DNA of 64,000 nucleotides from Balanoglossus misakiensis (Eukaryota > Hemichordata): assembly GCA_040954595.2 (NCBI GenBank), contig CM082588.2, positions 3,224,001-3,288,000 on the forward strand, given 5' to 3'. Under the pieces are notes generated by a model that was given only the letters and a program-made list of their open reading frames with translations, ran no database searches and was not told the DNA's origin. This document shows positions 12,896-27,103 of the stretch, piece after piece. The position numbers and the translations under genes were made by a program. Numbering within the stretch: position 1 is the stretch's first letter; every line of letters starts with the position of its first letter.

Positions 12896-15479
12896 AGCCT
12901 CTCGCATTTTTAGGACAACGCAGGTGGAAACACTCTGAATGCTTTCCCTGGCACTTTTCGGGAGTGGGCCAAAATGAGCAGAAATAAAATGCGACCAACC
13001 CCTGTGGGGGAAAGCACTCGCATTTTCTGCCGCCGACCTTTTATATGGAAATGTGCCGAGACTTATACTCTGTCGCTCTAATGCATTTCGAATTTTGATT
13101 ATTCGATTTCCGACAAACTTTCTCGGTTCTGCGACATAGAATATGCATGCGCGACCTCCATGAGTTTAACCTCGGAGAAGTTCTCCGTGACGTCACGCCA
13201 GATTATTTCTGGATTGTGACGGAACACGCTCGCAGCAAGAATATCGCCCCGGATTGCCTTTTACGAACACATTATTCTGCGAATGTGTAGAAACAGGGGA
13301 TATTGCGCTATAAATGGAAACGGATTCGTCCTGAACGACCCGAGAAGTACATTCATGCGCCATTGCCCTGTGTAACTATATAATATTCTATTGGACATCA
13401 GTGTGACCAAGATAGAATTTCCACACCTTTACACTGGCCTAGTAGTAAAAACGCTATTTAGGCTTTTCCCCCTTTACGGTTGGCATTATACGTATTCCCA
13501 AAGTATATCATTAACCACGCAAATGGTTTGAGTTGAGTGTGTCTTTCGGAAGTGCAAACCCAACTCCTGAATGCGGTGGAATATGAATATCAGTCCGCGG
13601 TGAGCGGCGGCGACATGTGATGGTTTTGTTATCGGAAGAAATTGATAAAGTCTTAAGGATAGAGATAACGATATCAGGAAATTGATAGAATCACTGACGT
13701 GCAAACTCTAAATAATAGTCCAACATATACTGAAATGGAAACGAATTCGGATAGCCATTTTGGTATCAGTAAAGTATGCATGGTTTAGAGAGAAAACGCT
13801 GGTGGGTATTTGCATCCGAAGCACGTAATAATCAGCGCTATGAATCGATTAGTATTCATTCAAATTATTTCATCGTGATTGTGATACACGTAACAGTAGC
13901 TTCTGAATTACTCAACAGTGCTACCTGCGTTCGCCAGGATTCAATACAGAGGCAGTGATCAGCGGGCGGTAAAATAGTTCCTGGTCACATGCGGGCCCAG
14001 CAATATGCACTCCCCCCCCCCCTCCCCCCGGATTTCTGAGAAATCTAAGCTCGGTGCAATTGGTATATCGGATGATGTAACTCACTGGTTGCTGTCTTGT
14101 TGAGTAAAGTGACTTTCTGTGTTATGTTTTCCCGCCTCCGGCGCTAGATCGAACGAACGGCGTCGTCATGTTTTATCAGCGGCTTTTCCCCATACTAATA
14201 GCGGTGCTCCTGAAGCCACGAGAAAGTTGCATATTCTCTGTAGTTTATTCTGCGCGAGGCAATCTTTCTCTCATCGCGTCGGCGCGCGCGAGTCCCCGGC
14301 TTAATATGGCAGGGTTTTTTTCTTCTTGCAGAATACTTAAAACTCAGGCATGTATTCGTTCTTTCGCTTCAAAGATGCATAAACGAGGGGCAAATTATGA
14401 GGTATAGTTGTGGGCGAATGCACATAATTCGAATAATGGTCCGCGATTCAGCGAAATTGTGTGAAGTAGAGCGCGACTATTATGTCCGCGTAAACGGCGC
14501 AGAGTTGAAATATACCACGCTATTGGCATTTTAACTGTTGTGTATAGCCTCTTTCATGAAGTAAAACGACTTCACATGTAACCCCTGATGTAGTGTTTTC
14601 ATTCGAGTGCTCTATTGCCATGCAGTGCACACTGGAGCACAAAACATGACGTATTGACGCATCGCCACCCTGTGCAAAGGGTTTCATCAATAATTGTTCA
14701 TCAGAAAAGCATAAAGATAAATTTCAGCTTTCCACATTTCTCCCTGCCACGTGCTCACGTAACTGATATTAACTCCCCGCGATTTTCGCATCTGGTTGCC
14801 GAGTGCAAACAAATGTCTTATAAATTCAATCCAATCGCCCCAAAACCCCATCAATCTTTCTGTTTGTATTTCTCCAGTCAGTGCTGCGCAGAAATCAGGA
14901 CCATCAATCATTGGAGGTTTTCCCCTCTTGTATGCAAATGAGCGCGAGAGGAAAGGTCAACTCCAAGCCACTTCACTTCATCAGGTGAACAAACCCAGAG
15001 AAGAAAAAACCCTTGAGCACGACTCGCCAAACACGGACGCAATCCAGTCTGCATGAATGGATTTGCCGATAAGAGAAGGGCTTATTTTACTTGACACAAA
15101 ACAAATGTTAGTCGCGAAGGGATGGATGGATGTGTCCCTCGGCGCCGCGTCTCGAGTCAATGAAGAATTGAAATTTAAAGAAAGCGCCAACCGGCAACTT
15201 TGATGTGCAAGACAGTTATTGAATATTCCAGCTATGCGGGGAGGGAGTGGATGAATGTAATTTGTATGAGAAAATCCTTATCTAATGCAGCTGTTCTGTG
15301 GTTTTCGGATATGTACATTTTGTAATCGTGATGTCTTCCTAGATAATTTCGCAAACATAAATCCGGACTAATTGTGATCGGCAGACAGGGGGAAGTAATC
15401 TCGACTCCAAAACACAAAATACACCATTTTGGAGAAAAAATGGAAATCAAACAAAAAATAACAAGCTACACCCAGCCCA

Positions 15480-15625
15480 AATATAATCAGTTCTTGTCAT
15501 TCCCAAAAAGCACATGTACCTTCCACCGAATGTGGTTGAAATCTGATCAGCCGTTCTTGAGATATCGATCGCACAGACACACACTGACCGACAGACAGAC
15601 AGACATCGGAACGACAACATCCGCC
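15480..15625 (+). repeat. Probable dispersed repeat with GACA-rich tail
   Basis: The stretch ends in a degenerate CAGA/GACA microsatellite tail (15576-15606), as many short interspersed elements do. From memory, the block just before the tail resembles dispersed repeats of other marine invertebrate genomes, but I cannot run a comparison. No second copy was noticed in this window. Confidence 0.3.
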
Positions 15626-16206
15626 ATGTTTTGCACGGTGGCTAAAAAGCGCACACAACAGATATCAACTTCGTTTTGAAATTGTTAACAATTCGTGGAA
15701 TTTATTTTATAAACAATTAAGACAGCATATATTCAACAAAATCTCCGACATATAATCTATTCAAGAATCGATAAAGCCATTTAATAATTTTACAAAATCG
15801 TGATATGAATAATATAACATATACATGGTATTAAAGGGCGACAATGTCCACTATCTGTTACAAAGGGATGGGGGATTGAATGAGCTAAATCTACATTTGG
15901 ACAATACAAACGAATTTTGCGGTTCATCTATTCTATATGTTGGTGTTCCCCTACGGGTCGTGTAGGCCGTGGGAACTTTTATCGCCTGGGGGCTCGCCGT
16001 TTCCGGCTAAAACACTAAAGACGGGTTACACGTTGCAAATTAAATGTCCAGCGAAATACTTTTTTCAGCTGCACAGCTGCCGAGCAGAACGCTTGACTAC
16101 GAAGCTTTCCGTGTGTCACAAAGGAGGGGTGGACATGTATCTCTAGGCTGTTATAAATGTTAATCGTGTCAAAACGTCAGGAAAAATGATTTTTGAAGTG
16201 TGTTTC

Positions 16207-16299
16207 AGGGATTGCGCTAGGCCTCAAAATCTTGGGGTCCCTGGGACCCCTTCCTTGTGAAAATCAGGGGTCCCTAAATATTTTTGTGGGTCCCCATTT
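16207..16299 (+). repeat. Diverged repeat, copy A (inverted partner at 17.2 kb)
   Basis: Begins AGGGATTGCGCTA. It contains the near-palindrome GGGGTCCCTGGGACCCC (16234-16250) and ends near GGGTCCCC. Its order of motifs matches the reverse complement of 17180-17271. The two may be ends of one old element or two insertions of one family. Confidence 0.45.
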
Positions 16300-16489
16300 T
16301 TTCAATATATTATAACACATACGTACTCGCCACACACTTACTGGCGAAGTCAACATCACAATTTAAGTGTATTTCCACATTTATTTTCATTTTCTATGAA
16401 CGTTTCATTTTTTATTATAAAGTAATTTCCTTCTGGCTTTCTGTTCATTGAAGTTTGACATAGCTTGAGAAAAAGATTTTGCCAATCAA

Positions 16490-16520
16490 TAACAACAACA
16501 ACAACAAACAAACAAACAAT
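16490..16520. repeat. (CAA)n/(CAAA)n tract
   Basis: A short AAC triplet tract followed by AAAC tetramers. Confidence 0.85.
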
Positions 16521-16835
16521 AAAATCGCGGAGGGAGAGCCCCCTGTGTTTATACGGGGAACCACAGTGAGGAAGCGATGCATAGCTATCGATGTCAGAGT
16601 GTTCTGATCGTTGACGAGTTTTGCCCCCATATTTAACCCAGTCCAGCTACATGGAGTCGGATAAATCACCAAAGATTTTCAAGCGAAAACGGGTGAAAGG
16701 ATTACATGTACACCAATGAAGATAGACAGGCTGTAAAAAGCATAATCAAAAGCGAGAAATTTTCTCTTTTTTGCGGAAATCAAACACATAGAACGAGAGA
16801 GTCAACAAAGACACCCGCTGAACTGTCGAAAACAA

Positions 16836-16932
16836 GGTCGCGCGCGTTCGATTGACCGTGCGCGGTACATCGGGTCCACCGCTCGATGCAGTCGGCCGGC
16901 TGCATGGGTACGTCCCGCGATCGCGCGCGACC
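16836..16932. repeat. GC-rich inverted repeat
   Basis: GGTCGCGCGCG (16836-16846) pairs with CGCGCGCGACC (16922-16932). Inside lies a 20-bp imperfect palindrome at 16886-16905 centred on CGGCCG. The block is CpG-rich within AT-rich surroundings. It may be a small hairpin element or a CpG-rich regulatory patch; no gene start is evident. Confidence 0.5.
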
Positions 16933-17179
16933 ACCCGCTCTCGACATCGGCCCCTAATTAATGACACATCGTTCACAACTTGTCTGCCAAAGAAAAAACG
17001 AAGCCAGTTTTTCTTTTGTTGTCAGGAAAACTCTAACATGCTTTAGTCAAATGATTATTTCACACTTTGTTTTTGTTTACAAGTGTCAATCTTCTGGATT
17101 AGCAAGCCGTAAAAGCGTTTTTGAATAAACAAATTAAAATTACAAGACGATCATTAATTACTGCAGTGTGCGCTCAGCT

Positions 17180-17271
17180 GGGGTTCCCCGGACGCAGACA
17201 TCAAAGTGAACCCGCGTCCCAGCCAAAAAGCTTGCGTCCCGGACGCGGAATTCTGCGTTAACGCGATCCCT
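17180..17271 (-). repeat. Diverged repeat, copy B (inverted partner of 16.2 kb)
   Basis: Read on the minus strand it begins AGGGATCGCGTTA. It contains the palindrome GCGTCCNGGACGC (17234-17246) and ends near CCGGGGAACCCC, following the same order as copy A. The arms are too diverged to be a recent insertion. Confidence 0.45.
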
Positions 17272-17849
17272 GTGTTTATATATAGATCCGCGTCTGGAAA
17301 CGACGAAAGGTGTGAAACCTCAGAGAGAACAGTTATTCAATTTGACACAAGAGTTACATGTCTCTAATATACAATCAGCGCAAGACAAACAAAGAAAGAG
17401 TAAAATTATGGGATACCGTCCTAGATTTGTTGAACCACGGGCCCGAGTGTGGTCGTACCGTGACCTTCCGACAACTTGAAACAGAAATTAGTACCCTGTC
17501 GTGTGTTTCTACACACTGAGACTGTCACTGCCGTTTATGGTAAATTACAAAAAATAAGTACTTCCGATTGGTAAACCGACCTACCTTAATTTGTTCTCAC
17601 CTACCCTGATTTTTTTTAACAGAACAAACGCGGAAGAGCAAACAAGTCGCAAAATCAAATCAACCTTGCGAGTGAAAGGTGATCCCAGCAACGTGTATGG
17701 TTCTAAATATAAAAGTATCCAATCTTTTTATGTGACATGAAGAAACTTATTATAAATACATTAAATATCGGATGATTTGATTTGAATCAAATTTGGTAAC
17801 TCTATTCTTGTTACAAGGCGAAGATAGATTAATTTTGGTGGATGTGTCT

Positions 17850-17890
17850 TGCATAATTAATATTCATTTGCATAATTAATAATTAAGCAA
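17850..17890. promoter_or_regulatory. Octamer/homeodomain motif cluster
   Basis: Two copies of TGCATAATTAAT, 19 bp apart, one of them inside an octamer (ATTTGCAT). A further octamer occurs at about 18138 and an ATGCAAAT at about 19385. AT-rich sequence makes chance matches likely. Confidence 0.2.
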
Positions 17891-20639
17891 CAAGATATCC
17901 CTATAGCGTGGCTGAATTATATTTAAAGGATCTGTTTAAATTTATCAATCATAATATGATGTGATGTTATTGAACTAAGAGACTTAACAATGTCTTATTT
18001 GAATACTCTTATAATTAGGGATATTCATATATGCAAAATTGCTGCACAAGCTTTGATAAAACTTGGTAAGTTAATCGTTTCACATAGAGATACTAACACT
18101 GAAAGACATCCAGCTGGGTCGTGTCAGTCAACTGCTAATTTGCATATTCAGAGGCTCATATGCTTGGGGATATATATACAGAAGCGGTGTACCAAAATTC
18201 ATGAAACACACTTGGGATGTTTGTCTTACTAGGACATGATTACATTGAGAGGTATACAGTATTGCTCAGGAAGTAAATTCTAAATTTCATACATAACGAA
18301 ATGTTCGATTAATAATTATTGCACCAAAACCACAGAACGACATCTGGTTTTTATTCTTTAGCCAAATCGCTATTCAACTCAACACCGCAACATAACTATT
18401 GACCGAAGCAGATGAGTTCAGCGATGGTGAACAATTCAAAACAAATTGTTAATAATGCTGGTTGCTAGGTCGAAGTTTTCAATCGACGAAAGCATGACTT
18501 TTCATGAAGTTATATGATAGATAATTCCAGCCAAGTGGAACAGACACGACGTTGACAGGCAAATGACGTCATTCACAGAACTACATGTATAAATGAGTAT
18601 ACGGAAAGTTGAAAAAGGTAGATTCGTTTCATTACACTTAAATTTGCCCAAACTCTCCATGTCGTTTGCAAGGCTATATAAAGCAATGTATATGCTTGTA
18701 TATTTTCATAAATCCTATTAAAAATCGTATACTTCCTCATATTTAATTTTGTTCAAAAATCATTTCATTGGTCAAATTAGTCTTTTACGCCACAATAATT
18801 TTGAGTTAACTCAAAACACCTTTAACAATTTAAATTGCCGAACAAGCCGCGATTGATTGTGCAAGGTTTCTGTACGACATGCCTGTATCGATTCCGTCGC
18901 CATGGGAATACATTCTTCCGGATCAGCGGTTAAAGTGAAATTTTTCGTCATATTAGGAGTTCAGGAATTTTTAGTGTATTCCCTCTTAAAATTGAGAATA
19001 AAAATTAGAGGTCACCGTGCAGAATTTTGAAGAGAACCAAATTATCTCACATTTGAAATTCAAAATGGCCGCCCATCTGTCTCCGAGGCACGCACTACCT
19101 TACCAGTGTAACTAAAGTCACTACAAAGCGTATCAGTACATTGAGATATGACAGAATTAGTTTAAACAAATACATCTCACTTGGTCTAAGTTACCATACG
19201 CATACAAGATAATTGTTCAGTATTCAATGTTATAATGGTTAATGTCTCGAGAAACTTTGGCCACATTCAGTTCAGAGAATTGATGTCCAAAAACCATTTA
19301 TCATGTAAATGCATAATAATTAGCATGACACACCCATCAGAATTTCAGCGCACATGTGACTGTATCATTATCAATGACACATTTATGCAAATTTGGTGAA
19401 GCGCATCTTGATATTGGTCTCATATCATTAAGAAAGTCATACAGATACAAAATTACACTTGAATCTAGATAATCTCCCTAACATTCTATATACCCGGGGT
19501 GGACAATCTCCCTGGTCGAGGTGCTAAGAAAAACGTCGCCCTAACAAAATGTCTGACTGATATGAGTTAATATGCGTTTCTCTCTGTGTGTTGTGTTTTT
19601 TTTCGAGCAAAACGTGGTAATATGTCGCTCTCTTGAAATAGAAGATAGCACGCAGTAGAAAATTCCAAAGACAGAAACAAACTGACCTCCGTCAGCAGTT
19701 ATCTCGTTCTGAAGATATGTGGCGTACACAGACAATGTCGAACTGGAGAGTATACATAGTACATAGACACTGGTGAAACTTCCATATGATAGTGCTAACA
19801 CAGAGTGGCACGGGGCTTGATGAATGCGTGTGATTGAAACTAAAGAGTAACGCTCAGTATAGCTAGTTTATTTTGGACGCATGAGTTGTGGCACTTCTAG
19901 AAGCCGAGTCAGGTTTTATGGGCATTGAGTAGTGGTGGCGCTTCCAATATAATCCAGAGACGAATGGCCTTGTTTGCTCAACCTTTGACCCGGCAGTCCT
20001 GCTCGGGGTTGAAGATAGAACAGAATTCTCTATCGTGTGATGATGACGTCTCATGAAATCGTGTCTTGCAATGAGAAAGACAGCGCTCGGAAAGTTTTCG
20101 AGTTGTCATCGGAAATCGGCCGGATGAAACAGTGAGCAACCTCCACCAACCAATGCAAAGCATCCTTTACTGTGGACTGAACAGTAAACTCAAAACTTAC
20201 AGGCTGTATCCCAGTCATGCAAATAAAGCCGAAAGGGGGTTGGCTTCTTGATGACTACAGTTCAGCATTTAACTCTACTTGAGATACTTAGTCTAGTAAG
20301 TGAGAGACAGCGAGAGCTCCACAATCCTTGCAGCGTGCTTCTGTCATATAACAATCACCAATTAATCAACGCAATTACTGTTTTGACATACTTCTGTGGT
20401 ATTCCGGGGCGCCTTTAATTTGATAGTTTTGCTTGCCGCATTGCCACTTTGACATTTAACAATTTGGTAATATACTCCGATTAAGAAAATGTCAGTCTAA
20501 ATCTGTAGAGCAAGACTTGCCTTGAGGCTATAGCCAGCTGAAGCGATTCCCACCGTGGGACCAACCTGGCAGAGAGAAACAATTTTTACTAACGCGCACA
20601 CCGCTCAGTCGATCTTTACGGCTGACGGCTGTGATTGGC

Positions 20640-21758
20640 CTACATGGAATTATCCATCTCGTCCACATCGTTGTGGCAGCCAATGAGAACCATTTGATTT
20701 GACGACATGGTGGTTGTCATGGTAGGCATCTCGCAGGCGTCCTCGTAGCAGACGCTGGAGCGGCGATAATAGCTGCCCATGCTGAGCGTGTACTCGGGCA
20801 CCCGGCTCCGGCACGCGCACATCTTGGCCAATTTCTGCCGGAAGTTCTCCCCGGCGCACGTGTAGATGATGGGGTTCAGGCAGCTGTTGGCGTAGCTTAG
20901 GCACATAGAACAGTAGTACACGATGATAAACTCTAGCGTGCGCCAACTCTCCACCGGGGCGAACGTCATGGTGAACTGCACCACCCAGAACGGTAGCCAG
21001 CACACCGTGAACAGGGCAACGGCAAGCATGACAATCAGACCGGCGCGGCCGAGCGATGACCGCTTGGTAGTCCGGTGGCTCGACTTGGAGCCCTTGCGCA
21101 GGTAAAGCAGGATCCGAAAATAGCAAAGCGAGATGATGAGAAGGGGCAGGCCGAAATTGATGACAAATGCATAGATGATGAAAGTAACCTCTAACTGGGG
21201 AGTGAAAGCTATGTCGCATTTAATAAATTCCGGGCCCTTCCTGGGATCGGGTACGGTGTCGGCGTACATCCACAGCGGCAGAGTGGCCAACACCGACAGA
21301 ATCCAGATGAAGGCGCAGGTGATCCTGGCCGTGTTCACCGTGCGATATGTCATGGACTCGATGGCATTCACTATTGCCAGATACCGATCAATGCACATTG
21401 CAGTCAGGGTGAAAATACCTGCAAACATGTTGATGCCGTCGATTCCCATGACCAGTTTGCACATGGCCCGGCCGAATATCCAGCTCTTCCCGGTGTACTG
21501 GTACGCCAGGAAGGGAATGCCGAGCATGAAGAGCAGGTCGGCCGAGGCCAGGTTCATGATGTACACGTTGGGCACCGTCTTCATGTCCGAGTAGCGCACC
21601 AGCACGCAGACGACGATGCCGTTGCCGAGGAGACCGCTGATGCAGATAACGCAGATAACGATTGGGATGAACACGGTCCGCCACCAGATGAGGGACGCGA
21701 TGGGGTCGTGGAAGCTGGCCGACTCGTTGCCGAACTCGCGAAAGCTGAAGTTGGACAT
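20640..21758 (-). CDS. Somatostatin/allatostatin-C/opioid-type G protein-coupled receptor
   Basis: Intronless 372-codon frame encoding a complete seven-helix class A receptor, likely a peptide receptor at the cell surface coupling to heterotrimeric G proteins. N-terminal sequons lie at Asn3 and Asn11. Landmark residues are present: Asn46 in helix 1, Asp74 in helix 2 (LASADLL), the Cys100-Cys181 pair, Asp107 in helix 3 (the amine contact in somatostatin receptors), DRY at 124-126, CWLPF at 253-257 in helix 6, and NPIIY at 295-299 preceded by YANSC. The YANSC..NP arrangement and the DGIN block in helix 3 are typical of somatostatin receptors. The C-tail has Cys314 and Cys316, possible palmitoylation sites. 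Length fits the family (about 360-420 aa). The ATG has a purine at -3. The CDS is GC-rich compared with its flanks. A urotensin- or galanin-like ligand is possible; ligand identity is inference. Confidence 0.93.
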   Translation of the reverse strand: MSNFSFREFGNESASFHDPIASLIWWRTVFIPIVICVICISGLLGNGIVVCVLVRYSDMKTVPNVYIMNLASADLLFMLGIPFLAYQYTGKSWIFGRAMCKLVMGIDGINMFAGIFTLTAMCIDRYLAIVNAIESMTYRTVNTARITCAFIWILSVLATLPLWMYADTVPDPRKGPEFIKCDIAFTPQLEVTFIIYAFVINFGLPLLIISLCYFRILLYLRKGSKSSHRTTKRSSLGRAGLIVMLAVALFTVCWLPFWVVQFTMTFAPVESWRTLEFIIVYYCSMCLSYANSCLNPIIYTCAGENFRQKLAKMCACRSRVPEYTLSMGSYYRRSSVCYEDACEMPTMTTTMSSNQMVLIGCHNDVDEMDNSM

Positions 21759-23174
21759 GTCTCGGCGGTGGCGACTGCGGCGGTGGGCACGGTATGAGTG
21801 GCTGAGAAGGAGCGGAGTACGTACTTCCTAAAGAACGGCGAACAAACGTCCATCCGAGGCGCTAACCGACTCGTACCCACGTCGCCGTCATGATATCTAT
21901 CTGGATAGCTGCGCATTAGTTATTCAACATGCGTTTAGATCGCCCGAGTATATCCACATACAAAGAATATTACTTACAACGCAAAACAAAGACATAGCAT
22001 CATTCAAATATCCCAGTTGTCGCTGCTACAGAATTCTCGCTAGATTTCCCGCGACGCTGGTACAACGGAGAGCGCGCTTTTCATTACGCTCGACGCGAGC
22101 AGCACAGGACATGTAGTGGAGACCGCCACCTGTTCTCTTTATGGCTCTATAATTTAATCTCCGGGGGTGCCAAGCCCATCAATATTCGATCTCAATAGAA
22201 GAAGAAAAACTAAACGGCCATCGAAAGTAAAGTAAACGGTACAGATCGCAAACGTCGCCACATCAACACCATGACATTTAAAAGACTAAATTACGCATTG
22301 AATGGTATTTAAATTAATATGTTTGAAAACTGAATTAATTAGTATCAACAGCGCAATTGTTATTATGGACTTGTATCCCTTGAAATAATTTGCTTCATTA
22401 AGGGTTATGAAATATTTCCCACACTTATGATAATTGGTTGGTCTTATGATCGCATTAATTAACCGAATTTTAGGTTTTATTCTGATTGAAAGATCGGAGA
22501 ATTGTGTACACACTTGGCAATGCCCCTGGATGTACATGTACAAGTGTATTGGTCCAACTTTGCCGGTAACCCTATACCGCCAGATTCTTATACAATTAGA
22601 CTCAAAGTACGGAACCTGTACCGCCGTGATCCAAAGTGATTTCACCGACATGCGGAGGAAACACAAGACCGCGGCGGAGAATGTATTTATTTTATTTTCT
22701 CGGAGTGGAGTTGCGTATGATTGCATTACACACAGTATTTGTCTGACTTTTTTCCCAATTGTGTACGTCGTTCGTATATCTTTCAAAGCAGCCATTGAAA
22801 TGGCAGGTTCAATCAGAGCGTTATATTTTCTACGACGCGAAAACCACATTTTGCAAATGTTTGGTCTAATTGTGCTTATTTTGCTAGCAAATCGGTTTTC
22901 ATTGATGTGCTGCGCGACGTTGAAAAGCGTTCATGATGAAAGTCGGTCGGAGCACATCTGAGCAGCGTCAGTTGAATATTCAATTTTAGATATTAGGAAC
23001 ATGATATAATCGAAACCGCGGGCTTCTAAAGAACTGTGTCTAACATTGTGAGGCACGGCGCTCTTGTCTCTTTTCAAACAGAAATATTACTTAAATTGAC
23101 TTGAAGACGCATGCGTTTAATGAAGAAAAGAGGTGTTCAATAATGCATACCATTATATAATGTCAAAATGCCAC

Positions 23175-23176
<2 letters not shown>
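21759..23176. other. Upstream flank of the GPCR; two unusually long antisense frames
   Basis: This holds the presumed promoter and 5' UTR of the minus-strand receptor. Further up, the minus strand is open for 187 codons from ATG at 22849 (22286-22849), and the plus strand is open for about 172 codons from ATG at 22446 (to 22961). They overlap. Neither resembles a known family, and one overlap can open both by chance. No other gene is seen. Confidence 0.4.
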
Positions 23177-26746
<3,570 letters not shown>

Positions 26747-27039
26747 AGGGAGAAACAGAGACTGGCAGCCAATCAGGTAGACCGACACACAGAAAGGCAT
26801 AGAGACAGACAGACACCGACAGACACATAGACAGACTGAGAAGTAGGACTTCCAAATACAGAAATTGAAAACCGAAACCATCGTTGTACCATCTAGTCGA
26901 TCTGCATGGAAACAGAGCGCGTGGATGGACAAAGAAACAGACCAAGAACCCAGGGGCATACAGCGCTGCAAAAACCAACGATATTTCTCCTGCTCACGTG
27001 AGCATCCCTGCATTTTCAAAGGCAAATTTTCAGAGATTA

Positions 27040-27103
27040 ATGACGTCAGAATGACCCGTTTATTGCAATTGATGACGTCAGAATTACCCGTCTATTGCAG
27101 CTG
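27040..27103 (+). promoter_or_regulatory. Two perfect CRE motifs in a tandem 32-bp duplication
   Basis: Units 27040-27071 and 27072-27103 match at 28 of 32 positions. Each starts with ATGACGTCAGAAT, giving perfect palindromic CREs (TGACGTCA) at 27041-27048 and 27073-27080. The four differences lie outside the CRE. It could be a CREB/ATF element or simply a two-copy minisatellite. Confidence 0.45.

Larger units (their letters stand above)
1..20639. other. Gene-poor region with repeats only
   Basis: No exon series or recognisable protein family was found on either strand in this 20 kb. Open frames are short (mostly under 120 codons), often begin with GTG or TTG, and lack family motifs. What can be seen is listed separately: microsatellites, a fold-back element, a minisatellite, diverged repeats and a few regulatory-looking motifs. 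Unrecognised small or non-coding genes cannot be excluded. Confidence 0.6.

Noticed and set aside
21388-21684. Frames overlapping the receptor CDS in other phases
   Set aside because: Shadow frames of a GC-rich gene; they lack motifs while the 372-codon frame has every landmark of a class A receptor.
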